Shown here in pieces: positions 9,845 through 19,321 of a stretch of DNA of 64,000 nucleotides (position 1 is its first letter; each line of letters begins with the position of its first letter). Where the stretch lies: contig NZ_CP064795.1 in NCBI RefSeq assembly GCF_015644725.1, positions 680,501-744,500 on the forward strand, given 5' to 3'. The notes under the pieces were generated by a model. That model did no database searches, was not told the origin of the DNA, and was given only the letters and a program-made list of their open reading frames with translations. The translations under genes and the position numbers were made by a program. This stretch comes from Salinimonas marina (GTDB lineage Bacteria > Pseudomonadota > Gammaproteobacteria > Enterobacterales > Alteromonadaceae).

Positions 9845-12541
9845 CTAGGGTGACGTGCTGATAATACCGGCTTTGTCAGACGCGGCATGTAGATAACGCT
9901 TCAGCATCGCGGCCAGCGCATCGCGTTTTATAGGCTTGGTCAGGTAATTGTCCATGCCTGCTTTAAGGGCCAGTACTTTATCTTCTTTCATGGCATTTGC
10001 CGATAAGCCGATGATAAGCAAATCGGTATAGCCTTTACCACGCAGTACACGGGTGGCTTCGTAGCCATCCATTATCGGCATTTGGACATCCATGAGTACT
10101 AAATCATATTGCGGTGCATTGTCTACTTTGGTTACGGCCTGCTGACCGTCCTCGGCCACATCGAAGGTGATCCCCAGTGAGGTCAGCATTTCGCCGGTCA
10201 CCAGCTGATTTATACTGTTGTCTTCCACCAGCAATATATGGGCTTCGAGCATATCAGGCTCATTAACTTCAGCCGTTAAGGGCACCGGTGCCCTGGACTC
10301 ACCCGCCATGGCCCATACAAAGTGGGCAAACTGCTGGGGCGTGAATGGGTGAACCAATAAGGGGTGTGACCATTGGGCCGTGATTTTTTCTACCAACTGG
10401 CCGGGCTGGGTGTCGATAATCAGCCCCAGCTGTATATCACGGGCTACCAGGGTATTCAGACGCGGTAGCAGCGCTTTAAAAATATTGTAGTTTTCGATAT
10501 CAATGATCAAACATTCCGGGGCGCCAATGTCCTGACTTAACGCCTCAAGCGGCGCAGGCAAAGCAGAAAGCTGTAAAATCTCCAGATAATCCTCGGGCAG
10601 CAGGGGCTTATTCGAATAATACTGACTGGTAAAAGGCAGACCGGGAAGCTGACGCAAGATCCCTGGCTGGTTTTTGAACGTCCGTAATGGCAGGGTGACA
10701 TGAAAGGTAGAGCCTGAACCTAACGAGGCGCTGGCAGCCAGTTCGCCGCCCATAAGCTCGGTAAGCTGCTTTACAATGGCCAGGCCTAACCCGGTACCGC
10801 CGAATTTGCGGTTGGTGGCTTCATCGGCCTGGGTGAAGGGTTTGAAAATTTGCTCCAGCTGTTCTTCTGACATACCAATGCCTGAGTCTTCAATTTCCAC
10901 ATGCAGCGCCAGCACATTTCCGTGTTCGTTCAGCTCACCATCAACATGGATGCTGATTTTTCCTTGTTCGGTGAATTTCACTGCATTGGTGCATAAATTC
11001 ATTAAAATTTGCGATAGGCGCAAGGGGTCGCCCACCAGCATTGCCGGTAAATCCGGGGAGGCAGTTAAATGCACACTGAGATTTTTTTCCTGGGCACGCA
11101 AAGCAATGACCGCCAGCAAATTGTCAAATACGGAGTGCAGTGAAAAACTAACCTCTTCAAGTTCAAGTTTACCGGCTTCAATTTTGGAAAAATCGAGGAT
11201 GTCGTTGATTACACTCATGAGAATCTGACTGGAGTGGGCCGCTTTGTCCAGGTAGCCTTTTAATACTGAAGACATAGGTTGCTTTTGGGCCAGCTCAATC
11301 AAGCCGATGATGCCATTCATCGGCGTGCGTATTTCATGACTCATATTCGCCAGAAATATGCTTTTGGAGGCGGTGGCCTGCTCGGCCCGATGTTTCGACT
11401 CATGCAACTCGGCATTTAAGGCTGTCTGGCGGGCATTAAGCTCCTGAGCACTTTTTAACAACTGTTGAGTCTGTTGATTTTTGTCACTAAACACTTTGGC
11501 TGATCTGGCGAGCTGACCAATTTCATCCTGACGCTGGTAGCCGGGCACTGCCGTGACCTTGCCACCATCGGCCAGTTTTCGAAAAACATCCGAAATACGC
11601 TGAATAGGCCGAAGGATCCGAAATGCGGTAAAAACGGTGGCGGCCAGAGCCAGCAAAATGGCCACCAGCGACACCAGCTCGAGGTTACGCTGGGCGGTAA
11701 CGGCGCCCTGTTGCGACTGCTGTTTGATATCGTTGTATTGCTGATTCACCTGGTTTGATAATTCGCCACTTAAATACAGAAACTCATTTGCCGAACCGGC
11801 CATCACCACATTCACCAAGAACAGGTTGCCCTGAATCAGCCGGGTCAGACGAAAAAAACGGTTATCAATTTGAGTAAGATGCTGTGAAATAGCCGCAGCA
11901 AGCTCGTCAGGCTGGTTAGCTAAAAGTGCATTGGCTTCGCTTAATGCCTGGTTAAAGGCTTCTATATAGGCGCTGTCGGGGGCGATAAGGTACTGCAGGG
12001 CTGCGGTCTCGGCCCGGCTTAATAGGTATTTTAATTGCGCCCGGCTCGCAGGCGGCATCTGATCAACCCCGGTGCCGATGGCCTGCGTCGTTAAATCAAA
12101 ACTTCCGAACAAGGTCTGACTGGCCAGCAGTTTATCGCGTTGTTCCCGGGCTTCAACCACTTCTTTAAAATTGAGGTGGTAGCTGGTCAAATGCTCTCGC
12201 ATCCGGTTTAAGGTGTTTTCGGCCTGATACTCCGGCAAGCTGGCTAACCGGGAACCTTCCAATGCCGTTAACCGTTGTTCGATGGAGCGCATCAGGCGTT
12301 CAAATCGGGTGACCGCAGACTGACTGGCGGTTTCTTTAAAGATCAGTACATTGCGCTGTAAATCCAATACATCACGCTCCAGCGCCCCGACCAGGCCTAC
12401 ATCTATAACCGCCTGGCCGGACGCTTCAATACCATTGGCTAGCGCGCTTTGATTGGTACGGGCAATCATGCCCTGAAACACTAATAAGCCAATCAACGCC
12501 ACCAGGACCAGTATCAACTGCGTACGAATGGATGAAAACAT
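9845..12541 (-). CDS. Hybrid sensor histidine kinase with receiver domain (TorS-like layout)
   Basis: An 898-residue inner-membrane kinase. TM1 covers about residues 8-25, a helical periplasmic sensor about 30-285, TM2 about 288-308 and a HAMP domain follows. HisKA has ANMSHEIRTPMNG with phosphoacceptor His402. HATPase motifs are NLCTNAVKFTEQG and GTGLGLAIVKQL. Residues 640-760 look like a degenerate receiver without the phospho-Asp. The last domain is a full receiver (LVEDNS; Asp818 in LMDVQMP; Lys in TKP). The helical sensor plus a binding-protein gene 21 bases upstream resembles TorT-TorS. No HPt domain or DNA-binding regulator is adjacent, so output must pass to an unlinked partner. Confidence 0.9.
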   Translation of the reverse strand: MFSSIRTQLILVLVALIGLLVFQGMIARTNQSALANGIEASGQAVIDVGLVGALERDVLDLQRNVLIFKETASQSAVTRFERLMRSIEQRLTALEGSRLASLPEYQAENTLNRMREHLTSYHLNFKEVVEAREQRDKLLASQTLFGSFDLTTQAIGTGVDQMPPASRAQLKYLLSRAETAALQYLIAPDSAYIEAFNQALSEANALLANQPDELAAAISQHLTQIDNRFFRLTRLIQGNLFLVNVVMAGSANEFLYLSGELSNQVNQQYNDIKQQSQQGAVTAQRNLELVSLVAILLALAATVFTAFRILRPIQRISDVFRKLADGGKVTAVPGYQRQDEIGQLARSAKVFSDKNQQTQQLLKSAQELNARQTALNAELHESKHRAEQATASKSIFLANMSHEIRTPMNGIIGLIELAQKQPMSSVLKGYLDKAAHSSQILMSVINDILDFSKIEAGKLELEEVSFSLHSVFDNLLAVIALRAQEKNLSVHLTASPDLPAMLVGDPLRLSQILMNLCTNAVKFTEQGKISIHVDGELNEHGNVLALHVEIEDSGIGMSEEQLEQIFKPFTQADEATNRKFGGTGLGLAIVKQLTELMGGELAASASLGSGSTFHVTLPLRTFKNQPGILRQLPGLPFTSQYYSNKPLLPEDYLEILQLSALPAPLEALSQDIGAPECLIIDIENYNIFKALLPRLNTLVARDIQLGLIIDTQPGQLVEKITAQWSHPLLVHPFTPQQFAHFVWAMAGESRAPVPLTAEVNEPDMLEAHILLVEDNSINQLVTGEMLTSLGITFDVAEDGQQAVTKVDNAPQYDLVLMDVQMPIMDGYEATRVLRGKGYTDLLIIGLSANAMKEDKVLALKAGMDNYLTKPIKRDALAAMLKRYLHAASDKAGIISTSP

Positions 12542-12562
12542 ATAAAACCGTCACTCCTTTGA

Positions 12563-13831
12563 TCAGGACGTAATAAACTCATACCACTTTTGCAGGCTGT
12601 ATTCGTAGGTCGGCATTACCGTATTCCATACCGCGACATTATTGAAGCGGCTCTCGTAACTGCCGCCCGTCCGCTGTTCGCCTTGCTTAACAGAAATCTT
12701 ACCATCCGTGCCCTTCAGGGGCTCAGCGGCGGGCATTCCGTTATACCAGTAATTCCATTCTGCTTCAGTTAAATATGTTGCAGAGCGTTGCGGGTTAGAA
12801 ATGTAATAGCCCTGGCGGGCGATATAAGCCCCCGGCCAGCCCGACAGCCACCAGTTCATATATTCATAGGCGGCGTCTTTTACCCGGCCTTGGGTGCGTG
12901 AGGACAAGCACATCACCCCATGCCAGCCGCGGTAGCCTTCTTCGGGCGCGGCAAAGCGCACCGGAATATCCTCACCATTAAGCGCCGAGACGGCGGGTGA
13001 GAACATGCTCTCAATAATAGCCCGGCGATTGCGCATGAACTGAACAGACTCTGGTACCGAGGTCCAGAATCCGGTGAAATGCTGAAGTTGTTTGAGCTCA
13101 ATAAGTACCGCAAACAAAGCATCCATTTCAGCGCGGGTGATCGCGCCGATATCAGCAAACTCAACAAATCCTTTGGCCTGGGCCGCCAGGGCCAAATCGA
13201 ATAAGCCGATGGTCGGATCGTTAACAATCGCCACCCGCCCCGAAGAACGGGAGTCCAGCAGCCAGCCCCAGCTTTCTTTTTCATTGAGCAAGGACGGATC
13301 GATAGCGCTTTGGTTGTACCCGAATGAGTCAACATTATGTACATACGGCAAAAAGCTGATGTGCCCGGTAGGATCGGCGCCCAGACTATTATCGGCCTGG
13401 ATATTAAGAATCTTATGTGGCGCATCGCCTGCGCCCAAACGGGCCTGGGGCGTAATTTTACCGGTTTTGCTGAGGCTGTTTATCTCATCCCAGTAGCGCA
13501 GACGCTTGACCTCAATGGGCGCAATAGCATGGGCCCGCCACAACAGGTTGATGCTGTTGGACCATTGTTCGTACAAATCAAAAGAATCAGGATTCATAGC
13601 TGCTTTTTGCAGCACCGCCGCTGAGCCGTTGGGTTCAAATTGCAGCCGGATGCCCAGATCGCTCATGGCGCGCTGGCGTAGCTCTTCCTGCAAGGTGACA
13701 TGGGTACCCATAACCCTGACCAGCGGTTTTTCTCTGCCGATTGAAAACGGCGCTACGCCGGCGCAAATAGCACCGGCGGCGGCTCCTTTCAAAAAGCGCC
13801 TGCGTGGGGCAGAAGCTGCGCTTTTTTTCAT
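12563..13831 (-). CDS. Tat-exported periplasmic solute-binding protein
   Basis: A 422-residue family 1 extracellular solute-binding protein (PotD/polyamine-like fold). The N-terminus has a Tat signal with RRRFLKG at residues 10-16 and a hydrophobic stretch to about 30, so it is probably folded before export. Binding-protein features include FLPYVHNVDSFGYN and a C-terminal region rich in Trp and Tyr. No ABC permease or ATPase gene is adjacent. The gene lies just upstream of the hybrid kinase in the same direction, so I infer a ligand-presenting sensor subunit instead of a transport component. The ligand is unknown; polyamine-like or amino-acid-like compounds are guesses from the fold only. Confidence 0.82.
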   Translation of the reverse strand: MKKSAASAPRRRFLKGAAAGAICAGVAPFSIGREKPLVRVMGTHVTLQEELRQRAMSDLGIRLQFEPNGSAAVLQKAAMNPDSFDLYEQWSNSINLLWRAHAIAPIEVKRLRYWDEINSLSKTGKITPQARLGAGDAPHKILNIQADNSLGADPTGHISFLPYVHNVDSFGYNQSAIDPSLLNEKESWGWLLDSRSSGRVAIVNDPTIGLFDLALAAQAKGFVEFADIGAITRAEMDALFAVLIELKQLQHFTGFWTSVPESVQFMRNRRAIIESMFSPAVSALNGEDIPVRFAAPEEGYRGWHGVMCLSSRTQGRVKDAAYEYMNWWLSGWPGAYIARQGYYISNPQRSATYLTEAEWNYWYNGMPAAEPLKGTDGKISVKQGEQRTGGSYESRFNNVAVWNTVMPTYEYSLQKWYEFITS

Positions 13832-13941
13832 AAGTACTCATGGGGGTAAACAATTTCGATGACTTAATTGTGGCACCGAATGGGGCTCTCTACCATTTAT
13901 TCTTCGATGATTAACGACTTTTTACGATAGCCAATCTGAAC

Positions 13942-14649
13942 TCAGGCGCGCCGGCCCACACTCAGGTACACGCGCCGGTAGAACCCAACTGCCAGTAATG
14001 CGGCTAATCCGGCCCCCGCCAGGCTCCCGCCATGTTCTTCTACCACCACCACGGTTTCGCCTTGCGAGCGATCATAGTCTGCACTTTCCAGACTCAACAA
14101 ACTCAGGTCGGCATCATCCTGGGCGTCACTAAAGGCCACAAGCTCATCGGTCTGGGCATCGTAGACTTCCACCAATACATCATAATCAAAGGGGGCAAAG
14201 CCGGTCACCAGCTCAATATCCATGGTCAGAAAGTCGTTGCTGTCATCACCATAAACATCAAATACCGAGGATACATGCACCGACGAATATTCCGTCGCGT
14301 CGCCTAAATAGACCACCAGATAGACCGGTGCCTGCGAATAGACGCTATCAACATCCACACTCAGGCGCAGCGAGGAGTAGTAATTATCAAAATCATTATC
14401 CTGATACAGCTCACTCCAGCTGTCGAAAATCCAAAAGTCGGGTTCGTCGTGGTGACTGACACGGGATTTGGGTCTGCTGGCAAATGCCGTCACAGATCGT
14501 TTGTCTTTTTGCTGTTGGAGCGAGGATTCTTTCAGGGGTTGTTCAAACTGCGTCTCTTTAACCGTGACCTTACTGTTGGCCCAGGTTGGCAGGCTAAGTC
14601 CAAGCCCAAGTAATACAAAGGTGGTCAGTCGGAGGGTATTTTTCCACAT
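13942..14649 (-). CDS. Choice-of-anchor H family surface protein
   Basis: A 235-residue exported protein starting MWKNTLRLTTFVLLGLGLSL with a Sec signal cut after TWA. The mature part is rich in Asp, Ser and Tyr, with a predicted beta-rich domain (about 80-180). The C-terminus carries a tripartite sorting signal: EEHGGS, a hydrophobic helix (GAGLAALLAVGFY) and Arg-rich tail. This matches the choice-of-anchor H / GlyGly-CTERM-like pattern that is processed by rhombosortase-type machinery. The start was chosen at 14649 because upstream in-frame codons precede the signal peptide. Function beyond surface display is unknown. Confidence 0.75.
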   Translation of the reverse strand: MWKNTLRLTTFVLLGLGLSLPTWANSKVTVKETQFEQPLKESSLQQQKDKRSVTAFASRPKSRVSHHDEPDFWIFDSWSELYQDNDFDNYYSSLRLSVDVDSVYSQAPVYLVVYLGDATEYSSVHVSSVFDVYGDDSNDFLTMDIELVTGFAPFDYDVLVEVYDAQTDELVAFSDAQDDADLSLLSLESADYDRSQGETVVVVEEHGGSLAGAGLAALLAVGFYRRVYLSVGRRA

Positions 14650-14895
14650 AATCGGCGCCTTCACTAAGTTGATGATCACAGGCCTAGTGTGCCGGGATGA
14701 AAATGAACACTGGCTGAAAGCAATCTTAACTGCTGACCACACCACTGACTGGAAAAGTAGCCTCCGTCAGTGTAGGGAAGATGTCTGAAACCACGCTACA
14801 GGGGCTGCAGGGGCTACTGGGAGGGGCTGGTACAAAAGCCCCAGTTCAGGTGCTCAATTAATGCAAGCGCCTGAATCGGGGAGCAGACTGCGATA

Positions 14896-15297
14896 TTAGT
14901 CGTCCAGATCGTATTCGTCCGGCGCGTCATCCGCTTCATCGTCCCGAGGCATAAAATAGGTGCCCCAGCCATCATAATGCACATCATGCTTGTCAGCGAT
15001 GACCAGCAGATTTTCGACGTCCTGGTCTAACGGACTGCGTTCTAACTTTCGTTCAACCACGGCGTCGAAACAAAAAATCATGCCGCCATCATCCAGCATA
15101 AGCTCTTCGGCATCGCTTACCTCAAAGCCAGCCTTAAATGCATCCACCGCGGCCTTTTCCAGCTTGTCAAAGTCGTTACTGGCCAGGTGATGCTCGATGG
15201 TGTACTGGGCATCGGCTTCGCTGCCATCTTCAAGCAGGGCATCGATGGTTTCCTGATTGAACTCATGCCATTCGGCTTTTTCGTCAATTTGTTTCAT
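14896..15297 (-). CDS. rraB: Ribonuclease E inhibitor RraB
   Basis: A 133-residue acidic protein that binds RNase E and alters degradosome activity. The core [22 protein letters not shown] and the YDGWGTYF motif are near-identical to E. coli RraB. The C-terminus is an Asp/Glu-rich tail as in the family. It is transcribed in the same direction as plsC, with 33 bases between them. Confidence 0.93.
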   Translation of the reverse strand: MKQIDEKAEWHEFNQETIDALLEDGSEADAQYTIEHHLASNDFDKLEKAAVDAFKAGFEVSDAEELMLDDGGMIFCFDAVVERKLERSPLDQDVENLLVIADKHDVHYDGWGTYFMPRDDEADDAPDEYDLDD

Positions 15298-15330
15298 AAA
15301 CCGTCCACATTAAAAGGTCTGGTAGTAAGT

Positions 15331-16056
15331 TTATCGCTTTTTTTCCATTTCAGCGACTTGTCGATCCAGTTCAACCTGTTTTTCTTTCATCTGCTGATAA
15401 AAATAGTCGGTCCACTGCTTGATGTTTTTATCCTCGGTGAGTGGCTCCGGGGCACTCATCTCAATCAGCACAACGCCGTTGTTCCAGCGATTCCAGTTTA
15501 CTTTTTTATGCAGGTTACTGGCGGTGACCATGACCACGGGTTCATTCACGGTTTTGGCCAACCGAAAGGCGCCGGATTTAAACGGTAGCATGCCGCGGCC
15601 ATTGCTGCGGGTACCTTCTGGAAACACCCATACCGAGGTGCGGCGCTGCTGAATTTTTTTACCGGCCTGGGCCAGCGTGTCCCGGGCGCGCCCACTGTTT
15701 TTTCGATCGATCATAATATTGCCGGACAACCAGTAAATCTGACCAAAAATGGGGATCCATTTCAGACTTTTTTTACCTACTGTGACCACGCCGGGCAGGG
15801 CGGCTTTGCAAATTGTAATGATATCGTAGGTATTCTGGTGATTCGCCACATACACATACGCCTGATTCAAATCGATAGCGGGGGAAGGCCGTACCACTAC
15901 TTTCAGCCCCAGAATCGGTGCCAGCATGGCATAGGCGCTACCGGCAAAGTGCACATTGTTACGATGAAACGGGCGGCATATACACACCACAAACACGACC
16001 AGATTTATCAGAATAAAACTAATCAGTAAAACAGGAAGGCGAATTAAGGCGAGCAC
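15331..16056 (-). CDS. plsC: 1-acyl-sn-glycerol-3-phosphate acyltransferase
   Basis: A 241-residue inner-membrane enzyme that makes phosphatidic acid by acylating the sn-2 position. The HX4D catalytic motif is NHQNTYD and the substrate motif is VFPEGTRSNGRG. The GKKSLKWIPIFGQIYWLSGN block is highly conserved. I prefer the GTG start at 16056, six bases after AAGGA, over an upstream ATG at 16110 because homologues begin near the first membrane helix. Lys/Glu-rich C-terminus is typical. Confidence 0.92.
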   Translation of the reverse strand: MLALIRLPVLLISFILINLVVFVVCICRPFHRNNVHFAGSAYAMLAPILGLKVVVRPSPAIDLNQAYVYVANHQNTYDIITICKAALPGVVTVGKKSLKWIPIFGQIYWLSGNIMIDRKNSGRARDTLAQAGKKIQQRRTSVWVFPEGTRSNGRGMLPFKSGAFRLAKTVNEPVVMVTASNLHKKVNWNRWNNGVVLIEMSAPEPLTEDKNIKQWTDYFYQQMKEKQVELDRQVAEMEKKR

Positions 16057-16236
16057 TAAGGATCCTTTTGCTAAATTTCGGGGCAGTATAAAATAATGTG
16101 GCAGCTGCACATGTCCGATCAGTGTGGTTATCAGTTTTTTACTCTAAAGAATTAAAGAAGCGGTATGAAATTACCGATAGGCTTATAAGACTTTATCCGG
16201 TGTCCATACACTTTTACTTTAAAGCGGTACCCAACC

Positions 16237-17385
16237 ATGCAGACATTCGTGCCTGAAGAACTAGAAGATGACATCCTCACTGATTTGATGGAAGAGATCA
16301 ATGAGCTGTACGAGGCCAGTGAACAAACCCTCATTAAACTGGAACTCAGACCGGCGGACAATGAATTACAGCGTTCATTATTTCGTTCTATACATACCAT
16401 AAAAGGGGATTTAGGCCTGGTTAACTTCGGGCCGATGATCCCGTTGTTACAACATGTTGAAGACTTACTGGATTATTTGCGCAAAGGTGAAGTGAATTAC
16501 ACCAGCACCATGAGCGATTTGGTGCTGCTGACCATGGATAGGGTCAAACACTTTGTACAGGAGGTCATGAGTAAAGGCATCGCCAGTTACGATGATAGCC
16601 TGCATACTAAGCTAGTAACTGCTATATCCAGGGTGCTGCCATCCAACCAGCATGAGCACGACCAGCTGCTAACCGACGCTGTGTTGTTGCTTAATCCGGA
16701 GTCAGGCAATGCTTCGGCGCACAAACATAGCCTTTCAGGTGCACCCGATGCGCCGCCGGCGACGCTGGCCAACACCGGCATTCCTAAAGGGTTAAGCGCT
16801 GAACAACATATGGACATGCTGTTTTTTCGTGAAATGATGAAAACCATTGAGCACCGGTCTAACTACTGGGGCGGGCGCGGCGATCGTATTGCCAAGCTGG
16901 CGTTATATATCAATCATCTGGCCGGCAAACCCATCAACGATGATCAACTGGCCGTTGCCTGTTATGTGCATGACTTTGGCATGGCATTTATGCCGCTGCA
17001 TATTCTCAATAAAACCGAGTCCTATACCGACAACGAGTTTAATCTGATGCGTTCGCATGTGTATAAAAGCGCGCGGTTGCTGGAACATCTTGATCAGTGG
17101 GATCATGCCCGCAAAATTGTAATGCAGCACCATGAACGTCCCGATGGCAGTGGTTATCCGCTGGGCATCAAAGAGCATGACATTTGTGCCGGCGCTAGGT
17201 TGCTGGCTATTTTAGATACCTACGATGCGCTGACCCAACCACGTGCCCACAATAAAACAGCGCCGATGAGCAAAAAAGAAGCGGTCATTCATATGAACCG
17301 CAATGCCAAAGGGCAGTTTAGCGCCGAGTGGATGCGCCATTTTAATCATGGCATGACCATCTTGCTAACCAAGCAGGCCAGTTAG
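16237..17385 (+). CDS. HPt domain - HD-GYP domain fusion protein
   Basis: A 382-residue cytoplasmic protein. Residues about 10-125 form an HPt domain with phospho-His53 in SIHTIKGD. Residues about 200-370 form an HD-GYP-type domain with HD at 245-246 (VHDFGM) and HHERPDGSGYP at 298-308, the signature of c-di-GMP phosphodiesterases. The first metal-ligand His of the canonical family is not evident (GRGDRIAKLA, Arg in its place), so activity may be altered. It could link a phosphorelay, perhaps the nearby orphan hybrid kinase, to c-di-GMP turnover; that link is inference. Confidence 0.85.
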   Translation: MQTFVPEELEDDILTDLMEEINELYEASEQTLIKLELRPADNELQRSLFRSIHTIKGDLGLVNFGPMIPLLQHVEDLLDYLRKGEVNYTSTMSDLVLLTMDRVKHFVQEVMSKGIASYDDSLHTKLVTAISRVLPSNQHEHDQLLTDAVLLLNPESGNASAHKHSLSGAPDAPPATLANTGIPKGLSAEQHMDMLFFREMMKTIEHRSNYWGGRGDRIAKLALYINHLAGKPINDDQLAVACYVHDFGMAFMPLHILNKTESYTDNEFNLMRSHVYKSARLLEHLDQWDHARKIVMQHHERPDGSGYPLGIKEHDICAGARLLAILDTYDALTQPRAHNKTAPMSKKEAVIHMNRNAKGQFSAEWMRHFNHGMTILLTKQAS

Positions 17386-17690
17386 TCAGCGCTTGTCGCC
17401 AATAACCTCCGGGCTTGGGCAATAATGTCGCTGGTAACACAATGTCGCGCTGATTTTGTCGGGTCAGCGCAAAAAATTGCTCGTTCAGTTCGCTGACCTG
17501 GCCAATACACGCTCCCTGATAATGCTGCTCCACATGAGCGGCAATACAGGACGGGGCACAAAATACCCCGAAGCCTTGTGAGCCAAACAGTTTTAACAGC
17601 GCACTGTCATCAAATTCGGCCACGGGAATAGGCGCCAGCTGTTCCCTTTCAAGCCAGCTGGCAACGCCGGTAGCTACGCTTAAACCTCAT
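17373..17690 (-). pseudogene. LysR-family (NhaR-like) regulator, C-terminal remnant
   Basis: The minus-strand frame reads VAEFDDSALLKLFGSQGFGVF and continues to LNEQFFALTRQNQRDIV, which matches the end of the NhaR-type effector domain. A stop lies shortly upstream (near 17691) and the DNA-binding and most of the effector domain are missing because the halogenase gene begins 165 bases further on. The C-terminus also loses similarity near 17390 where it meets the convergent HPt gene. It is a remnant, not a functional regulator. Confidence 0.65.
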
Positions 17691-17854
17691 GCAAGCAGAG
17701 TCCTGAAGTAGCTTGTATACCAATCACCCCTGGCCAGTCTCGGCCAGGCGCTCTAGCATCGGTAGTCTTGGAAAGAGTGGCAAGCAGCGCGACCAGCTTA
17801 CCGCAAATGCATGGATTGATTGAAACCCCGGGGCTGGATAAAGGCAGACAGAAG

Positions 17855-19321
17855 CTATGTTTTGAAATTAAGCAGACAGCCTTCAAAAAATTGCTGCAAC
17901 CGATGCTCCTTGAATAAGTCACCCTGACCCGGCTGGTCGGGCGCTAAAGCCGGGAAAGTGCCGTATCCGGCCAGCAAACAATGCCAGGAAGTGCTATGGA
18001 AATGGGTGGCTTCGCGGTGGTTTGCTAAGTGCGCCGCCAGGTCACGGCCCCGGTACCAGGTATCCAGGATTTGTAAGAGTGACTCAGACAAGTGCCGATG
18101 GTTTCGGTTGTCCTGCCAGTAGGCGCTATCGTTGCGGGTGTTGAGTTTGTAATGCGCCACGATATAGTCACGTACATTGTCAAATTGCGCAGTCACCTGC
18201 TGATTGTAGGTACCGCTTTGCTGCGCCTTTAAACCACTGTGCTGATATTGATCGCAAAACAGCCGCGCGGACTGATACACCAGGTGCAGCGCCGTGGCCT
18301 CGAGCGGCTCAATAAAGCCTTGGGCTAATCCCAGGGCCACACAGTTTTTCGACCAGTGCTGTGCTACCTGTCCTATCTGCATCGACAGATGCTGCACCTG
18401 GGCGTCGTCGGTCACTCCCAGGTAGCGCCGAAACTCCTGCTCAGCGGCTTCTTGCGTCTGATAGGCATCGCTGTAGACATAGCCATTGCCGGTGCGGCTG
18501 TGTAACGGAATCTGCCAGGCCCAGCCATTACTTAAAGCGGTGGCTTTGGTTTCCACCGGCAGCGGCGCTTTGGTGTCGGTGGCCAGTACCATGGCTTTAT
18601 TATTAAAAAGGTTATCGGCAAACGAAACAAAGGGCACTGCCAATGCTTGTTGTAACAGTAATGAGCGAAACCCGGTGCAGTCGACAAACATATCGCCGCT
18701 GTAATGCTGACCACTGGCATCGATCAGTGTGCTCAGGCTACCATCAGGGTGGGTGTCCACCCCTGCAATTCTGGCATCAACATGACGCACTCCCAGTTGC
18801 TGCGCATGTTTTTTTAAAAACTGGCCCAGCCGGGCTGAGTCAAAATGATAGCCGTATTCCATTCGAAACGGAAAATTGGGAGGCGTAACCGGAGCACAAT
18901 GTGCTTGTGCCAGGTAGCTATTAAACAAAAACTTGTCGGGATGGGTGGTGACATCCAGGCCCAGGCGCCGGGTCTGGCAATTCACTTCAAACGGGCGCTG
19001 CGAAAAGGTATCAAGCTGAGAGATAAACGGATGCCGATAACTGGGCACGCCTGACGCCGGACTCCAGTTGCAAAACTCAATCCCCACTTTATAGGTGGCG
19101 CTGCACTGTGGCATCCAGGTCTCATCGGCAATGCCCAGTTCAGCAAAAAACTGTTTCAGACTCGGCGTAGAGCCTTCGCCTACGCCGATGGTGGCAATAT
19201 CAGAGGACTCTATTAAGGTGATCACCACGGGCAGAGATTTGAAGCGGTGGGCCATGAGTGCGGCGGCCATCCAGCCGGCGGTGCCGCCGCCGGCAATAAT
19301 AATACGCTGCGGCGAATTCAT
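17855..19321 (-). CDS. Tryptophan halogenase-family flavoprotein (second in pair)
   Basis: A 488-residue FADH2-dependent halogenase homologue. Residues 11-17 (GGGTAGW) bind FAD. The WxWxIP signature is at 267-272 (WAWQIP). The catalytic Lys that would carry chloramine is Lys78 (ATYKVGIEF), and the catalytic Glu is Glu341 (EPLEAT). Family members in Alteromonadales sit beside TonB receptors and usually have unknown substrates, so halogenation of free tryptophan should not be assumed. It overlaps the upstream halogenase by 4 bases (ATGA), implying translational coupling. Confidence 0.87.
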   Translation of the reverse strand: MNSPQRIIIAGGGTAGWMAAALMAHRFKSLPVVITLIESSDIATIGVGEGSTPSLKQFFAELGIADETWMPQCSATYKVGIEFCNWSPASGVPSYRHPFISQLDTFSQRPFEVNCQTRRLGLDVTTHPDKFLFNSYLAQAHCAPVTPPNFPFRMEYGYHFDSARLGQFLKKHAQQLGVRHVDARIAGVDTHPDGSLSTLIDASGQHYSGDMFVDCTGFRSLLLQQALAVPFVSFADNLFNNKAMVLATDTKAPLPVETKATALSNGWAWQIPLHSRTGNGYVYSDAYQTQEAAEQEFRRYLGVTDDAQVQHLSMQIGQVAQHWSKNCVALGLAQGFIEPLEATALHLVYQSARLFCDQYQHSGLKAQQSGTYNQQVTAQFDNVRDYIVAHYKLNTRNDSAYWQDNRNHRHLSESLLQILDTWYRGRDLAAHLANHREATHFHSTSWHCLLAGYGTFPALAPDQPGQGDLFKEHRLQQFFEGCLLNFKT

